NCBI RefSeq assembly: GCF_003065425.1
Contig: NZ_CP026949.1
Location: forward strand, 1,240,001-1,304,000
DNA length: 64,000 nt
Direction: 5' to 3'
Source: Mycetocola zhujimingii
Lineage (GTDB): Bacteria; Actinomycetota; Actinomycetes; Actinomycetales; Microbacteriaceae
The position numbers and the translations under genes are program-made. The notes beneath the pieces were generated by a model, which saw nothing but the letters and a program-made list of their open reading frames with translations, ran no database searches and was not told the DNA's origin. Every line of letters begins with the position of its first letter. Within the stretch, counting starts at the first letter, position 1. Below are positions 51,991 through 59,910 of the stretch, piece by piece.

Positions 51991-52755
51991 TCAGACCGAA
52001 AAACCACCGTCGGCCTTGATCAGCTGACCGGACACCCAGCGTCCCTCAGGCGACGCCAGGAAACTCACGACGCCGGCGATGTCGTCGGGTGTGCCGAGTC
52101 GGCCGGTCGGCTGGCGGTCGATCGCTGACGCACGGATCTCGTCGTTCATCCAGCCGGTGTCGACGGGGCCGGGGTTGAGCACGTTCGACGAGATGCCGAG
52201 CCCGCCCAGTTCGCGGGCAGCCGCGATGACGATCCGGTCGAGCGCGCCCTTGCTCGCGCCGTACGGCATGTTGTCGACGACGTGGTCACTGGTGAGAGCG
52301 ATGATCGACCCGCCACCGTGTGGGATCTGTTCCGCGAGCGCACGGATGAGAAGCCACGCCGCGCGGGTGTTCACCGCAAAGTGGCGGTCGAAGCTCTCGA
52401 TTGTCGTATCCAGGATGCCTGAATCCACCGACTCGGAGTGCGCGAGTACGAGGGTGGAGACCGGTCCGAGCTCGGCAGTTGCCCGCTCGATCACGGAGGC
52501 GGGGCCGCTGGGATGCGCGAGGTCGGCCTCGATCGGAAGCACGCGCCTGCCTGTCGCGCGGAGCTCATCAGCGATGTCGGCTGGATCGGCCGGCGAACCG
52601 CCCAGCGACATCCGCTCTTCGTATGGTGCCCAGTAATTGAACGCGATATCGAACCCGTCGTGTGCCAGGCGAAGTGCGACCGCCCGTGCGATTCCGTTTC
52701 TGCGCCCGACCCCGGTGACGCAGGCGATGCGGGGCTGGTTGTTCTGGTCTGCCAT
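51991..52755 (-). CDS. Short-chain dehydrogenase/reductase
   Basis: A 254-residue SDR: VTGVGRRNGIARAVALRLA is a longer Gly motif than usual, and YGASK is the catalytic Tyr-Lys. Such proteins are close to FabG-like 3-oxoacyl reductases of unknown substrate. The gene starts at ATG 52755; repeat copy 1 lies 42 bp upstream. Not linked to the catabolic cluster operators. Confidence 0.82.
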   Translation of the reverse strand: MADQNNQPRIACVTGVGRRNGIARAVALRLAHDGFDIAFNYWAPYEERMSLGGSPADPADIADELRATGRRVLPIEADLAHPSGPASVIERATAELGPVSTLVLAHSESVDSGILDTTIESFDRHFAVNTRAAWLLIRALAEQIPHGGGSIIALTSDHVVDNMPYGASKGALDRIVIAAARELGGLGISSNVLNPGPVDTGWMNDEIRASAIDRQPTGRLGTPDDIAGVVSFLASPEGRWVSGQLIKADGGFSV

Positions 52756-52797
52756 GATGCCAACGTAGCGGACCGCGACCTGCTGCGCGGGCGCCGA

Positions 52798-52842
52798 GCG
52801 CTGCACATCCACGCCCGCGCTGCACAAGCTTCTGTAGCGCAG
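52798..52842. repeat. 45-bp dispersed repeat, copy 1
   Basis: Same element as at 53339-53383 with two mismatches: GCGCTGCACATCCA at the beginning and CTTCTGTAGCGCAG at the end. The right-hand part of the palindrome after 52842 is degenerate here. Confidence 0.88.
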
Positions 52843-52983
52843 GCATGGAACTGGAGCGCGCGATGACGGGTCGCTCGCACCCCGGCCCGGGCGTGCGGCT
52901 GGTTCGGGGTGGCCGTCGGTTCCGGTGCTCGGTACACTTCGGGCGAGAGAGCGAGCAGCCACCGAGGAAGAGGAGCACGCCCC

Positions 52984-53271
52984 GTGAGCACGAGTGCCGG
53001 TCCTATCGATGTCACGTTCACCGCGCCGATCGGGGTCGATGTGAAAGGCGATCTTTGGTCGTGCATCGAGGTTCCCGGCTCTGTCGAGTTGTTCGGCACG
53101 GCCAAGGCGGTGAAAGTGGTCGGCACCGTCGACGATGAGCCGGTCACGGCCGGGCTGATGCCCACCGGTTCGGGTGGGCACATGCTCTCGGTCAGCGCGA
53201 AGCTGCGGAAGAAGCTCGGCAAAGAGCTGAGGGACCAGGTCACCGTTCACCTGTCGGAGCGCCTGACCTGA
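52984..53271 (+). CDS. DUF1905 domain protein
   Basis: A 95-residue protein of the DUF1905 family: DVTFTAPIGVDVKGDLWSCI and AKLRKKLGKELRDQVTVHL. The family is a small beta-barrel of unknown function. GTG 52984 is preceded by AGGAG at eight bases. The gene is flanked on both sides by the 45-bp repeat, which could have assisted its mobilisation. Confidence 0.75.
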   Translation: MSTSAGPIDVTFTAPIGVDVKGDLWSCIEVPGSVELFGTAKAVKVVGTVDDEPVTAGLMPTGSGGHMLSVSAKLRKKLGKELRDQVTVHLSERLT

Positions 53272-53337
53272 CGGAGCGCACCGTAGCGGCGCTCAGGCAG
53301 TAGTCGCGTCAGGCTGATCGGCGGCGCCCGACCGCCG

Positions 53338-53401
53338 AGCGCTGCACATCCATGCTCGCGCTGCACAAGCTTCTGTAGCGCAGCGATGGATGTGTAGCGC
53401 T
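53338..53401. repeat. Long palindromic repeat, copy 2
   Basis: Two adjacent 31-base arms at 53339-53369 and 53370-53400, differing at about seven positions, with no loop. The first 45 bases (53339-53383) match copy 1. Each arm contains two similar pieces, GCGCTGCACATCCAT and GCGCTGCACAAG. Confidence 0.88.
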
Positions 53402-53438
53402 CGATGCTGAGGGGGGCGACCGCACGCGGATGCCGTCG

Positions 53439-53444
53439 TAGACT
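53439..53444 (+). promoter_or_regulatory. -10 element of a leaderless promoter
   Basis: TAGACT ends six bases before ATG 53451; no ribosome binding site is seen. Confidence 0.45.
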
Positions 53445-53450
53445 GCACCG

Positions 53451-54164
53451 ATGACGGCAGCGCAGCCCGGAGCCGATGCGGAACCCATCACCCTCGCCCT
53501 CCCTTTCCACGGATTGTGGCTGGTCCAGAACAGCCCGGCTCGGCGAGTACCGAGCCACGGGACCGACCTGCTCGGGGAGAGATACGCGATCGACTTTGTC
53601 GGTGTCGACGCTCGTCGCCGCACCGCGGAGCATTCCGGCTGGGGAGCCCTCGTTGGTACCGAGCCACCGGAGATGTTCTTCTCGTTCGGGCGGCCGATCC
53701 TCGCTCCGTGCGATGGCACAGTGGTTGCCCGTCACGACGGAGAGCCCGACCACGAGGCTCGCCGTTCGCCACTCACGCTCGTGCCGTACCTGCTCGGCCA
53801 GCGCGACAGGCTTCAGCAGGGAGTCGCAGCGATCGCCGGCAACCACGTCATCCTCCGTCTCGACGACCGCGACGCATATGTCGGCCTCGTGCATCTGAAG
53901 CGGCACTCGTTCCGGGTCGACGTCGGCGATCGGGTGACCGTGGGGCACCAGCTTGCCGAGTGCGGCAACTCCGGCAACTCCACCCAGCCCCATCTGCACG
54001 TCCAGGCCATGGACAGTGCCGACCTTTCCGTGGCTCGCGGCATCCCCATCCTGTTTCGCGACTTCAGCGAGCAGTCGCACCGCACTTCCGGGTTTCGGTC
54101 GCGCGACTCGGGTGTGCCGGGTGAGGGTTCTGTCGTCGAGTCCACCGCAGCACGACAGGACTGA
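53451..54164 (+). CDS. M23-type peptidase, cytosolic-looking
   Basis: A 237-residue protein with an M23-like fold: SHGTDLLGERYAIDFV, PILAPCDGTVVARHDGEPD, and HLKRHSFRVDVGDRVTVGHQ followed by STQPHLHVQ, which carries the HxH motif. No signal peptide is seen, which is unusual for a peptidoglycan peptidase, so the true function may be different. Leaderless start. It is convergent with the S66 peptidase gene, eight bp apart. Confidence 0.8.
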   Translation: MTAAQPGADAEPITLALPFHGLWLVQNSPARRVPSHGTDLLGERYAIDFVGVDARRRTAEHSGWGALVGTEPPEMFFSFGRPILAPCDGTVVARHDGEPDHEARRSPLTLVPYLLGQRDRLQQGVAAIAGNHVILRLDDRDAYVGLVHLKRHSFRVDVGDRVTVGHQLAECGNSGNSTQPHLHVQAMDSADLSVARGIPILFRDFSEQSHRTSGFRSRDSGVPGEGSVVESTAARQD

Positions 54165-54172
54165 CCGCAGGC

Positions 54173-55204
54173 TCAGCCGATGCGCTGCTCCAGGTAGCTC
54201 TCCGCGTCGCTGTGCACGACCCTGGCCATGGCACCGTTCACCAGACTCATCTGGGGCGGGACGTGGCCACACTCGATGTCGGCAACAATAGGCACACCGA
54301 GCGAGCCCAGAGCATCGACGACCGCCTCATCCTGGCTGAGCGAATCCATGTCCGGTGCCGCCGTGCGACCGATGAGAATTGCGGATGCTCCGTCGAAGAA
54401 CCCCGCAAGGCGCATTCCGTGCAGGTTCCTGCAGATGTCGAACGCGTTGTCCTCGGCTGCCTCGAGGTAGACGAGGGTCGGCTCCTGCCCGGAGCCGCCC
54501 CGGAGAAGCGTCGGCGAACCGAACGGTGTGCCCACGACGTTCGCGAGTGTTTCGATACATCCGCCGATCAGCCGGCCGACGGCATCCACCGGTTCGAGCC
54601 CGGCGTCGAGGCGGCGCCAGGTGCCCGTGCCCGTCCAGTTGTGCGTGGTCACATCTGGCTGTACGGACCAGTCGTCGTGGTCGTTCGCGCGGTGCAGGTT
54701 CGCGGGGGACTGACGGATCACCGTTCCACGTGGCGCCATCACGATGTCGAGCCAGCTCGCGAGGGTCTCGGGAAGCTCGTACGGGGTGTCCATGAGGTTG
54801 GGGCCGTGGATCGTCGCCCAGCCTGAGCGAAGGGTGAGGGGCGTGAGGAGCGTCGACACGTCTGAATACCCCACGAACCAGGTCGGCTCCGCCCCGGCCA
54901 GCGCGTCGAAGTCGAGCAGGGGCAACAGGTCGATCGCCGTCTCGCCTCCCCACGGCGGGATGACCGCGCGAATCGCGGGGTCGAGCAACATCCGCATCAA
55001 CTCGGCAGCGCGAGCGGATGCCGGTGCGCTGATATGCCCGGTTCCATCCATGCACTCGCCGACCTCGACCCGGAAGCCCTTGTCGCGGAGCCACTCGATT
55101 GCGAACTCCAGCCGCCGTCGTTCTCTCTCACCGACACCGCTCGACGGCGCCGTGACCCCGATGAGGTCGCCGTGCTGGAGTGGGGCGGGGAAGACAGGAT
55201 GCAT
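54173..55204 (-). CDS. S66-family LD-carboxypeptidase (LdcA/MccF-like)
   Basis: A 343-residue serine peptidase. Ser is in FVGYSDVSTLL, Glu in VYLEAAEDN, His in ECGHVPPQ, and the start PAPLQHGDLIGVTAPSSGV is typical of the family. It may trim LD-peptides in murein recycling, or give resistance to microcin C-like aminoacyl adenylates as MccF does. ATG 55204 is six bases after CATTCT and has no ribosome binding site, fitting a leaderless mRNA. Confidence 0.87.
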   Translation of the reverse strand: MHPVFPAPLQHGDLIGVTAPSSGVGERERRRLEFAIEWLRDKGFRVEVGECMDGTGHISAPASARAAELMRMLLDPAIRAVIPPWGGETAIDLLPLLDFDALAGAEPTWFVGYSDVSTLLTPLTLRSGWATIHGPNLMDTPYELPETLASWLDIVMAPRGTVIRQSPANLHRANDHDDWSVQPDVTTHNWTGTGTWRRLDAGLEPVDAVGRLIGGCIETLANVVGTPFGSPTLLRGGSGQEPTLVYLEAAEDNAFDICRNLHGMRLAGFFDGASAILIGRTAAPDMDSLSQDEAVVDALGSLGVPIVADIECGHVPPQMSLVNGAMARVVHSDAESYLEQRIG

Positions 55205-55411
55205 CGGGCCAGAATGCCACAGTTCGTCGGTAGGACGCGTGCGACGGCGATGTCCCTGCCGCAGCGATGCGTGTACGTCATTGCTCATCCCTCTCGGCTT
55301 CTTCCCGGCGACGCCCCGGTATCCTGTTAAACATCATGGATGACCCTCCCTCTCACAGACCTGCGCCCTCTCTCGACAACGTTCTAGCGACGGATCGGAG
55401 GGGGCTGCGAT

Positions 55412-56767
55412 ATGTATGAGTGGATAATGCTTGGCGTCGGCCTTCTGCTGACCGCCGGAACCGGAATGTTCGTCGCCTCCGAGTTCGCTCTGGTGAACCT
55501 GGACCGAAACGACCTCGAAGCTCGACAGGCCCGGGGCGAGAAGCGCCTCGCACCGACAATCAAGGCGCTTCGGATCACCTCGACGCACCTGTCCGGTGCG
55601 CAGCTGGGCATCACGCTCACGACGCTGCTTACGGGATACACCTTTGAACCGGCGATCAGTTCGCTTCTGCGCGGCCCGCTTCTTGGTATTGGCATCCCCG
55701 AAGGACTCGTGCCCGGAATCGGGTCGGTCGTTGGCATCGTGCTCGCGACCATCTTCTCGATGATTATCGGCGAGCTCGTCCCCAAGAACTTTGCACTCGC
55801 CCTCCCGCTCGCGACGGCCAGGTTCGTCGTTCCTTTCCAGACGCTCTTCACCGCTGTGTTCCGGCCGGTGATCGCGCTGTTCAACAACACAGCCAACGCG
55901 ATCATCCGGTCCTTCGGTATCGAGCCGAAGGAAGAGTTGTCAGGTGCCCGCAGCGCCGAGGAACTCAGCTCCCTCGTGCGCCGGTCAGCGCTCGAGGGTG
56001 TTCTTGACCAGGATCACGCCACCCTGTTGAACCGGACCCTTCGGTTTTCGGATCGTTCGGCGGCGGATGTTATGACGCCGCGGGTTCGAATGACGTCCGT
56101 ACGCGCCGACGAGACGGCCGCAAGCATCATCCGTCGTGCGAGCTCAACGGGGTTCTCCCGATTCCCTGTGATCGGTCGCGACCCTGACGACATCCTGGGT
56201 GTGCTGCACGTCAAGCAGGCCTTTGCCCTCGACCTCGCCCAGCGCGAATCGACGACGGCCGCCGAACTCATGGGTGCGCCGCTGCGGGTGCCCGAGTCTA
56301 TGGGCGTCGACACGCTCCTCGGGATGCTGCGCAAGCAGGGACTGCAGGTTGCGATCGTCTCGGATGAGCACGGCGGCACCGCGGGTATCGTCACGCTGGA
56401 AGACCTTGTCGAGGAAATCGTCGGCGAACTGGAAGACGAGCACGACCGGGCACGGACCGGGATCGTGCGTACGGGACGCTCAATCACGTTCGATGCCTCA
56501 CTCCGTCCGGACGAGCTGCTCGAACGGGCAGGCGTCACGGTTCCGGAAGACGGCGACTATGACACCGTCGCTGGTTTCGTCAGCGACGAACTCGACCGGA
56601 TTCCTGAGCTCGGCGACGAAGTGGCGATCGACGGTGGCATTCTGCGTGTCGAGCGGGTCGACGGAACCCACGTGGACCGGCTTCGTTTCACGCCGACCGA
56701 CCCCGACGCCGAAAACCCCCACGACCACATTGTCGACACACTGATCAAGGAGCTTGGACATGAGTGA
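55412..56767 (+). CDS. CNNM/CorC-family membrane protein (DUF21-CBS-CorC)
   Basis: A 451-residue membrane protein: an N-terminal DUF21 domain with about four helices (FVASEFALVNLDRN, then IGELVPKNFALALP), a CBS pair at about residues 215-335 (MTPRVRMTSV, GTAGIVTLEDLVEEIVGE), and the CorC_HlyC domain (FDASLRPDELLERAG). It is probably involved in Mg2+ or Co2+ transport. GGAGGGGG precedes ATG 55412. The next gene, a smaller paralogue, overlaps by 8 bp. Confidence 0.9.
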   Translation: MYEWIMLGVGLLLTAGTGMFVASEFALVNLDRNDLEARQARGEKRLAPTIKALRITSTHLSGAQLGITLTTLLTGYTFEPAISSLLRGPLLGIGIPEGLVPGIGSVVGIVLATIFSMIIGELVPKNFALALPLATARFVVPFQTLFTAVFRPVIALFNNTANAIIRSFGIEPKEELSGARSAEELSSLVRRSALEGVLDQDHATLLNRTLRFSDRSAADVMTPRVRMTSVRADETAASIIRRASSTGFSRFPVIGRDPDDILGVLHVKQAFALDLAQRESTTAAELMGAPLRVPESMGVDTLLGMLRKQGLQVAIVSDEHGGTAGIVTLEDLVEEIVGELEDEHDRARTGIVRTGRSITFDASLRPDELLERAGVTVPEDGDYDTVAGFVSDELDRIPELGDEVAIDGGILRVERVDGTHVDRLRFTPTDPDAENPHDHIVDTLIKELGHE

Positions 56768-57800
56768 GTACCTCCCCGGAATCATCTGGCTGGTGGTGCT
56801 GCTCGTCGTCAACGCGTTCTTCGTCGGCGCCGAATTCGCGGTCATCTCCGCGCGGCGTTCGCAGATCGAGCCCAAGGCTGAAGCCGGTAGCAAGGCAGCG
56901 AAGACCACGCTGTGGGCCATGGAACACGCGACTCTCATGCTCGCCACGAGCCAGCTGGGCATCACCGTCTGCTCGCTCGTGATCCTCAACGTCTCGGAAC
57001 CCGCGATCCACCACCTGCTGGAGATTCCGCTCGGGTTCACATCGTTGTCTGCCGAGGCAATCGGCATCATCGCCTTCATCGTCGCCCTCCTCATCGTCAC
57101 GTTCCTCCACGTCGTGATCGGCGAGATGGTGCCGAAGAACATCTCGTTCTCGGTGCCCACCCGCGCCGCGCTTCTTCTTGCGCCGCCGCTCGTCCTGGTC
57201 GCGAAGATCTTCAAGCCGGTGATCTGGTCGCTCAACACCGTGGCGAACGGCGTGCTGCGCCTGTTCAAGGTCGAGCCGAAGGATGAGGCCACCAGCGCGT
57301 TCACCCTCGACGAGGTCGCCAACATCGTCGAGCAGTCCACCCGTGAAGGCGTACTCGTCGATGCTTCAGGCACGCTGAACGCAGCGTTCGAGTTCACCGG
57401 CAAGACGGTCGCCGACGTGGAAGTACCCATCGGCGAGATGGTTCAGCTTCCGCTCACAGCGACGCCAGCCGACATCCGTCTCGCAGTGGCCGAATACGGC
57501 TACTCCCGCTACATCCTCACCAACGGGGTCCATGAACCTACCGGATACCTGCACCTCAAGGACGTGATGGACCTCACCTCGCCGGAGGCATTCGACAGCC
57601 CTGTTCCCGCCAAACGGATTCGACGTCTCGCCTCCGCCTACAGCGGAAGCGAACTCGAAGACGCGCTGGCGACCATGCGCCGAACCGGGGCACACGTCGC
57701 CCGGGTCTTCGACGCCGACGGAAACACCACGGGAGTGCTCTTCCTGGAGGACATCATCGAGGAGCTCGTCGGCGAAGTCCAGGACGCTACGAGCAACTAA
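56760..57800 (+). CDS. CNNM-family membrane protein (DUF21-CBS)
   Basis: A 346-residue paralogue of the previous protein: FVGAEFAVISARRSQIEPKA and IGEMVPKNISFSVP in the DUF21 part, then CBS repeats to the end (GNTTGVLFLEDIIEELVGEV). It lacks the CorC_HlyC domain. AAGGAG seven bases before ATG 56760 lies inside the first gene, so the two are coupled and may form a hetero-oligomer. Confidence 0.9.
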   Translation: MSEYLPGIIWLVVLLVVNAFFVGAEFAVISARRSQIEPKAEAGSKAAKTTLWAMEHATLMLATSQLGITVCSLVILNVSEPAIHHLLEIPLGFTSLSAEAIGIIAFIVALLIVTFLHVVIGEMVPKNISFSVPTRAALLLAPPLVLVAKIFKPVIWSLNTVANGVLRLFKVEPKDEATSAFTLDEVANIVEQSTREGVLVDASGTLNAAFEFTGKTVADVEVPIGEMVQLPLTATPADIRLAVAEYGYSRYILTNGVHEPTGYLHLKDVMDLTSPEAFDSPVPAKRIRRLASAYSGSELEDALATMRRTGAHVARVFDADGNTTGVLFLEDIIEELVGEVQDATSN

Positions 57801-57809
57801 ATGACACCG

Positions 57810-57844
57810 GCCCGCTCTCCCGCTCCTGCAGCGGGGGAGCGGGC
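57810..57844 (+). terminator. Terminator after the CNNM pair
   Basis: GCCCGCTC at 57810-57817 pairs with GAGCGGGC at 57837-57844, with an inner CCCGC/GCGGG pairing. Confidence 0.75.
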
Positions 57845-57890
57845 TCTCACTGCGACGACCACCCGGGCAAAAGAGTGGCGGCGGGCACCC

Positions 57891-57896
57891 TAGGCT
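57891..57896 (+). promoter_or_regulatory. -10 element of a leaderless promoter
   Basis: TAGGCT stands six bases before ATG 57903; no ribosome binding site is present. Confidence 0.5.
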
Positions 57897-57902
57897 GAAG
57901 CC

Positions 57903-58367
57903 ATGGAAAACGCCCCAGCCGCAGCTGAAGCCACGACCCTCGACCCCCGTGAGCTCGCCGTTGCGCTCATGGACATCTCCGCCGATGTACGGCGGAAGTC
58001 GCACGAGGGCACCGGGGTTTCGGCGCTGTCCAACGGCGCCTTCGACATCGTGCGGGTCATCGAGAGCAATCCGGGAATCACCGTCGCCGATCTCGCCTCC
58101 CGACTGGGTCGACAGCTCAGCAACGTGAGTACCCAGCTGAAGGAACTCGTCGTCAGGGGCCTCATCATCCGCAAGCACAACCCCGCAGACAAACGGTACG
58201 TCGCGCTGTATCCGACCGAGGAATCGCTCGGGATCAAGACGCTCCTCGAGACGGCGTGGTCTGATGCGCTTGGCAATGCCGCATCGCAACTCTCCGCCGA
58301 GGAACTCGAGCAGGTCCAGTCGAGCCTTCCCGCTCTCCGGCGCCTCGCCGAGATCCTCAGCAAGTAA
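57903..58367 (+). CDS. MarR-family transcriptional regulator
   Basis: A 154-residue winged helix protein: NPGITVADLASRLGRQLSNVSTQLKEL is the helix-turn-helix and HNPADKRYVALYPTEES the wing. N- and C-terminal helices make the dimer. It is leaderless and stands alone; its stop nearly touches that of the convergent amidotransferase gene, and no target is obvious. Confidence 0.87.
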   Translation: MENAPAAAEATTLDPRELAVALMDISADVRRKSHEGTGVSALSNGAFDIVRVIESNPGITVADLASRLGRQLSNVSTQLKELVVRGLIIRKHNPADKRYVALYPTEESLGIKTLLETAWSDALGNAASQLSAEELEQVQSSLPALRRLAEILSK

Positions 58368-58368
58368 G

Positions 58369-59205
58369 TCAGGGACGCTCGGGTGTCGGCGCGAAATCGT
58401 GTACTTCTGCCTCGCCACCCTGCACGGTGACACAGGACGACTCAGGGATTTCCTGCCACGCTCCGCGCAGGTCCCCGAAGGGCTCTGACACGATGAGCCG
58501 AGCATCGTCGGACAGTTCGTGAAGCACAGGGTTGTCGGGGTACTGGTGGCGGAGAGTGGAAATCTCTGTGCTGCGAAACAGTGACCGCGACAACCTCTCA
58601 CTGGAGTAACGAAACGCCCACGTGGTGTTGCCGTCGGTCGTGGCCACGGTCATCTGAAGCGGAAACGGGATCCCGTGGCGCCGACCGGTCTCCTCGATGA
58701 GGCTGACCGCTCGGGCAACGGCCAGCCGCGGATTCTGTTCCAGGCCGAAGGTGAGAGCGAGGAAGAAGAACACCTCGGAGTCCGTCGACCCCTCGATCTC
58801 CGGATACAGCGACGGGTCAACAGCCATAACCAGGTCCCGCTTGACCGAGTGGAAGTTCGCGATCGCACCGTTGTGCATCCACAACCACTTGTCATGCCTG
58901 AACGGATGACAGTTCGTTTGCTGGATCGGTGTGCCTGTTGACGCGCGAACGTGCGCGAAAAAGCGACCGGTGGCTGTCTGTGCTGACAACTCCCGGAGGT
59001 TGCGGTCGTTCCACGCCGGCTCCATGCTGTGAACGATTCCGGGTGTGGCTCCTCGGCCGTACCAGCCGATGCCGAATCCATCACCGTTGACGGATTCGAC
59101 GCCAAGCGTCGAGTGCTTACTTTGAACGATGAGGGAATTGGCCGGCTTGTAGAGCAGGTCTTCAAGCATCACCGGTGAACCGGAATACGCAAGCCACCGA
59201 CACAT
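58369..59205 (-). CDS. Class II glutamine amidotransferase
   Basis: A 278-residue Ntn-type amidotransferase. Cys2 (MCRWLAYSG) becomes the N-terminal nucleophile after Met removal. NGDGFGIGWYG, FAHVRASTG, NCHPFRHDKWLWMHNGAIANF and STDSEVFFFLAL are the family residues for glutamine binding. It resembles YafJ/EgtC-like proteins. In EgtC the group cleaves gamma-glutamyl residues in ergothioneine synthesis; no other egt gene is here, so the role is open. Confidence 0.87.
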   Translation of the reverse strand: MCRWLAYSGSPVMLEDLLYKPANSLIVQSKHSTLGVESVNGDGFGIGWYGRGATPGIVHSMEPAWNDRNLRELSAQTATGRFFAHVRASTGTPIQQTNCHPFRHDKWLWMHNGAIANFHSVKRDLVMAVDPSLYPEIEGSTDSEVFFFLALTFGLEQNPRLAVARAVSLIEETGRRHGIPFPLQMTVATTDGNTTWAFRYSSERLSRSLFRSTEISTLRHQYPDNPVLHELSDDARLIVSEPFGDLRGAWQEIPESSCVTVQGGEAEVHDFAPTPERP

Positions 59206-59261
59206 GGGGTTCTCGCTCTCGTTTCGGCACCACTGGATCCGTCAAGCAAGCGGCCATTCTC

Positions 59262-59816
59262 TCACCGGCTCAGCGCCGCGAACCGGGCAAGAAGCCACCC
59301 ACCGGGAACCAGCGCACACCCGATCGCTGGGAGCGCCGGTACCAACAGCAGCACGACCGAGAGGATATCTCTCTCGACACCCGGGTTGTCCGGCACGAAC
59401 TGGATGAAGTAGACGTTCTGGTTGACGACCCCGATGAGGATCAACACAAGACCGAGGAGGACCGAGACGCGCGGACTCAGCCTGGGCGGGATGCGCGATT
59501 CGTCCCGCTCGTCACGAGTGCCTTCTTCTGTGCCGAGGGAAACGTGCGCAGGCGCCGGGACGCCTCGTGCGACGACCGCGGCGACGAGGAACCCGGCGCC
59601 GAGAGCCACGGAACTGCCCAGCAGTGCGAGGAGCGACATCACAGGCCAGCTCACCCAGAGTTCCTGACCACCCTGGGAGCCCCCGGCCACAGTGAGAGCC
59701 CACGAGCCGTAAACGCCAACGAGGATCAGCACGATGCCCAGCCAGAACGCGCGTCCTGGGTCGAGCCAGTCCGCGATGCCCCGGCGCGGCCGGTGGCGCA
59801 TGGTTTCGGATGTCAT
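59262..59816 (-). CDS. Membrane protein of unknown function
   Basis: A 184-residue protein with about four membrane helices (FWLGIVLILVGVYGSWAL, VMSLLALLGSSVALGAGFLV, VSVLLGLVLILIGVVN and a final one). A charged loop lies between the second and third. TACCTT stands six bases before ATG 59816, so it is probably leaderless. The family is not known to me. Confidence 0.65.
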   Translation of the reverse strand: MTSETMRHRPRRGIADWLDPGRAFWLGIVLILVGVYGSWALTVAGGSQGGQELWVSWPVMSLLALLGSSVALGAGFLVAAVVARGVPAPAHVSLGTEEGTRDERDESRIPPRLSPRVSVLLGLVLILIGVVNQNVYFIQFVPDNPGVERDILSVVLLLVPALPAIGCALVPGGWLLARFAALSR

Positions 59817-59910
59817 GGCCCGAAGGTACTGGACGTCGGGAAACCGCACCAGAGTGGCCGCGGTTCTCGTGCGGAGTTCGCCCGCCCCGGTGCTCGTCCG
59901 CGTCTGGTGC

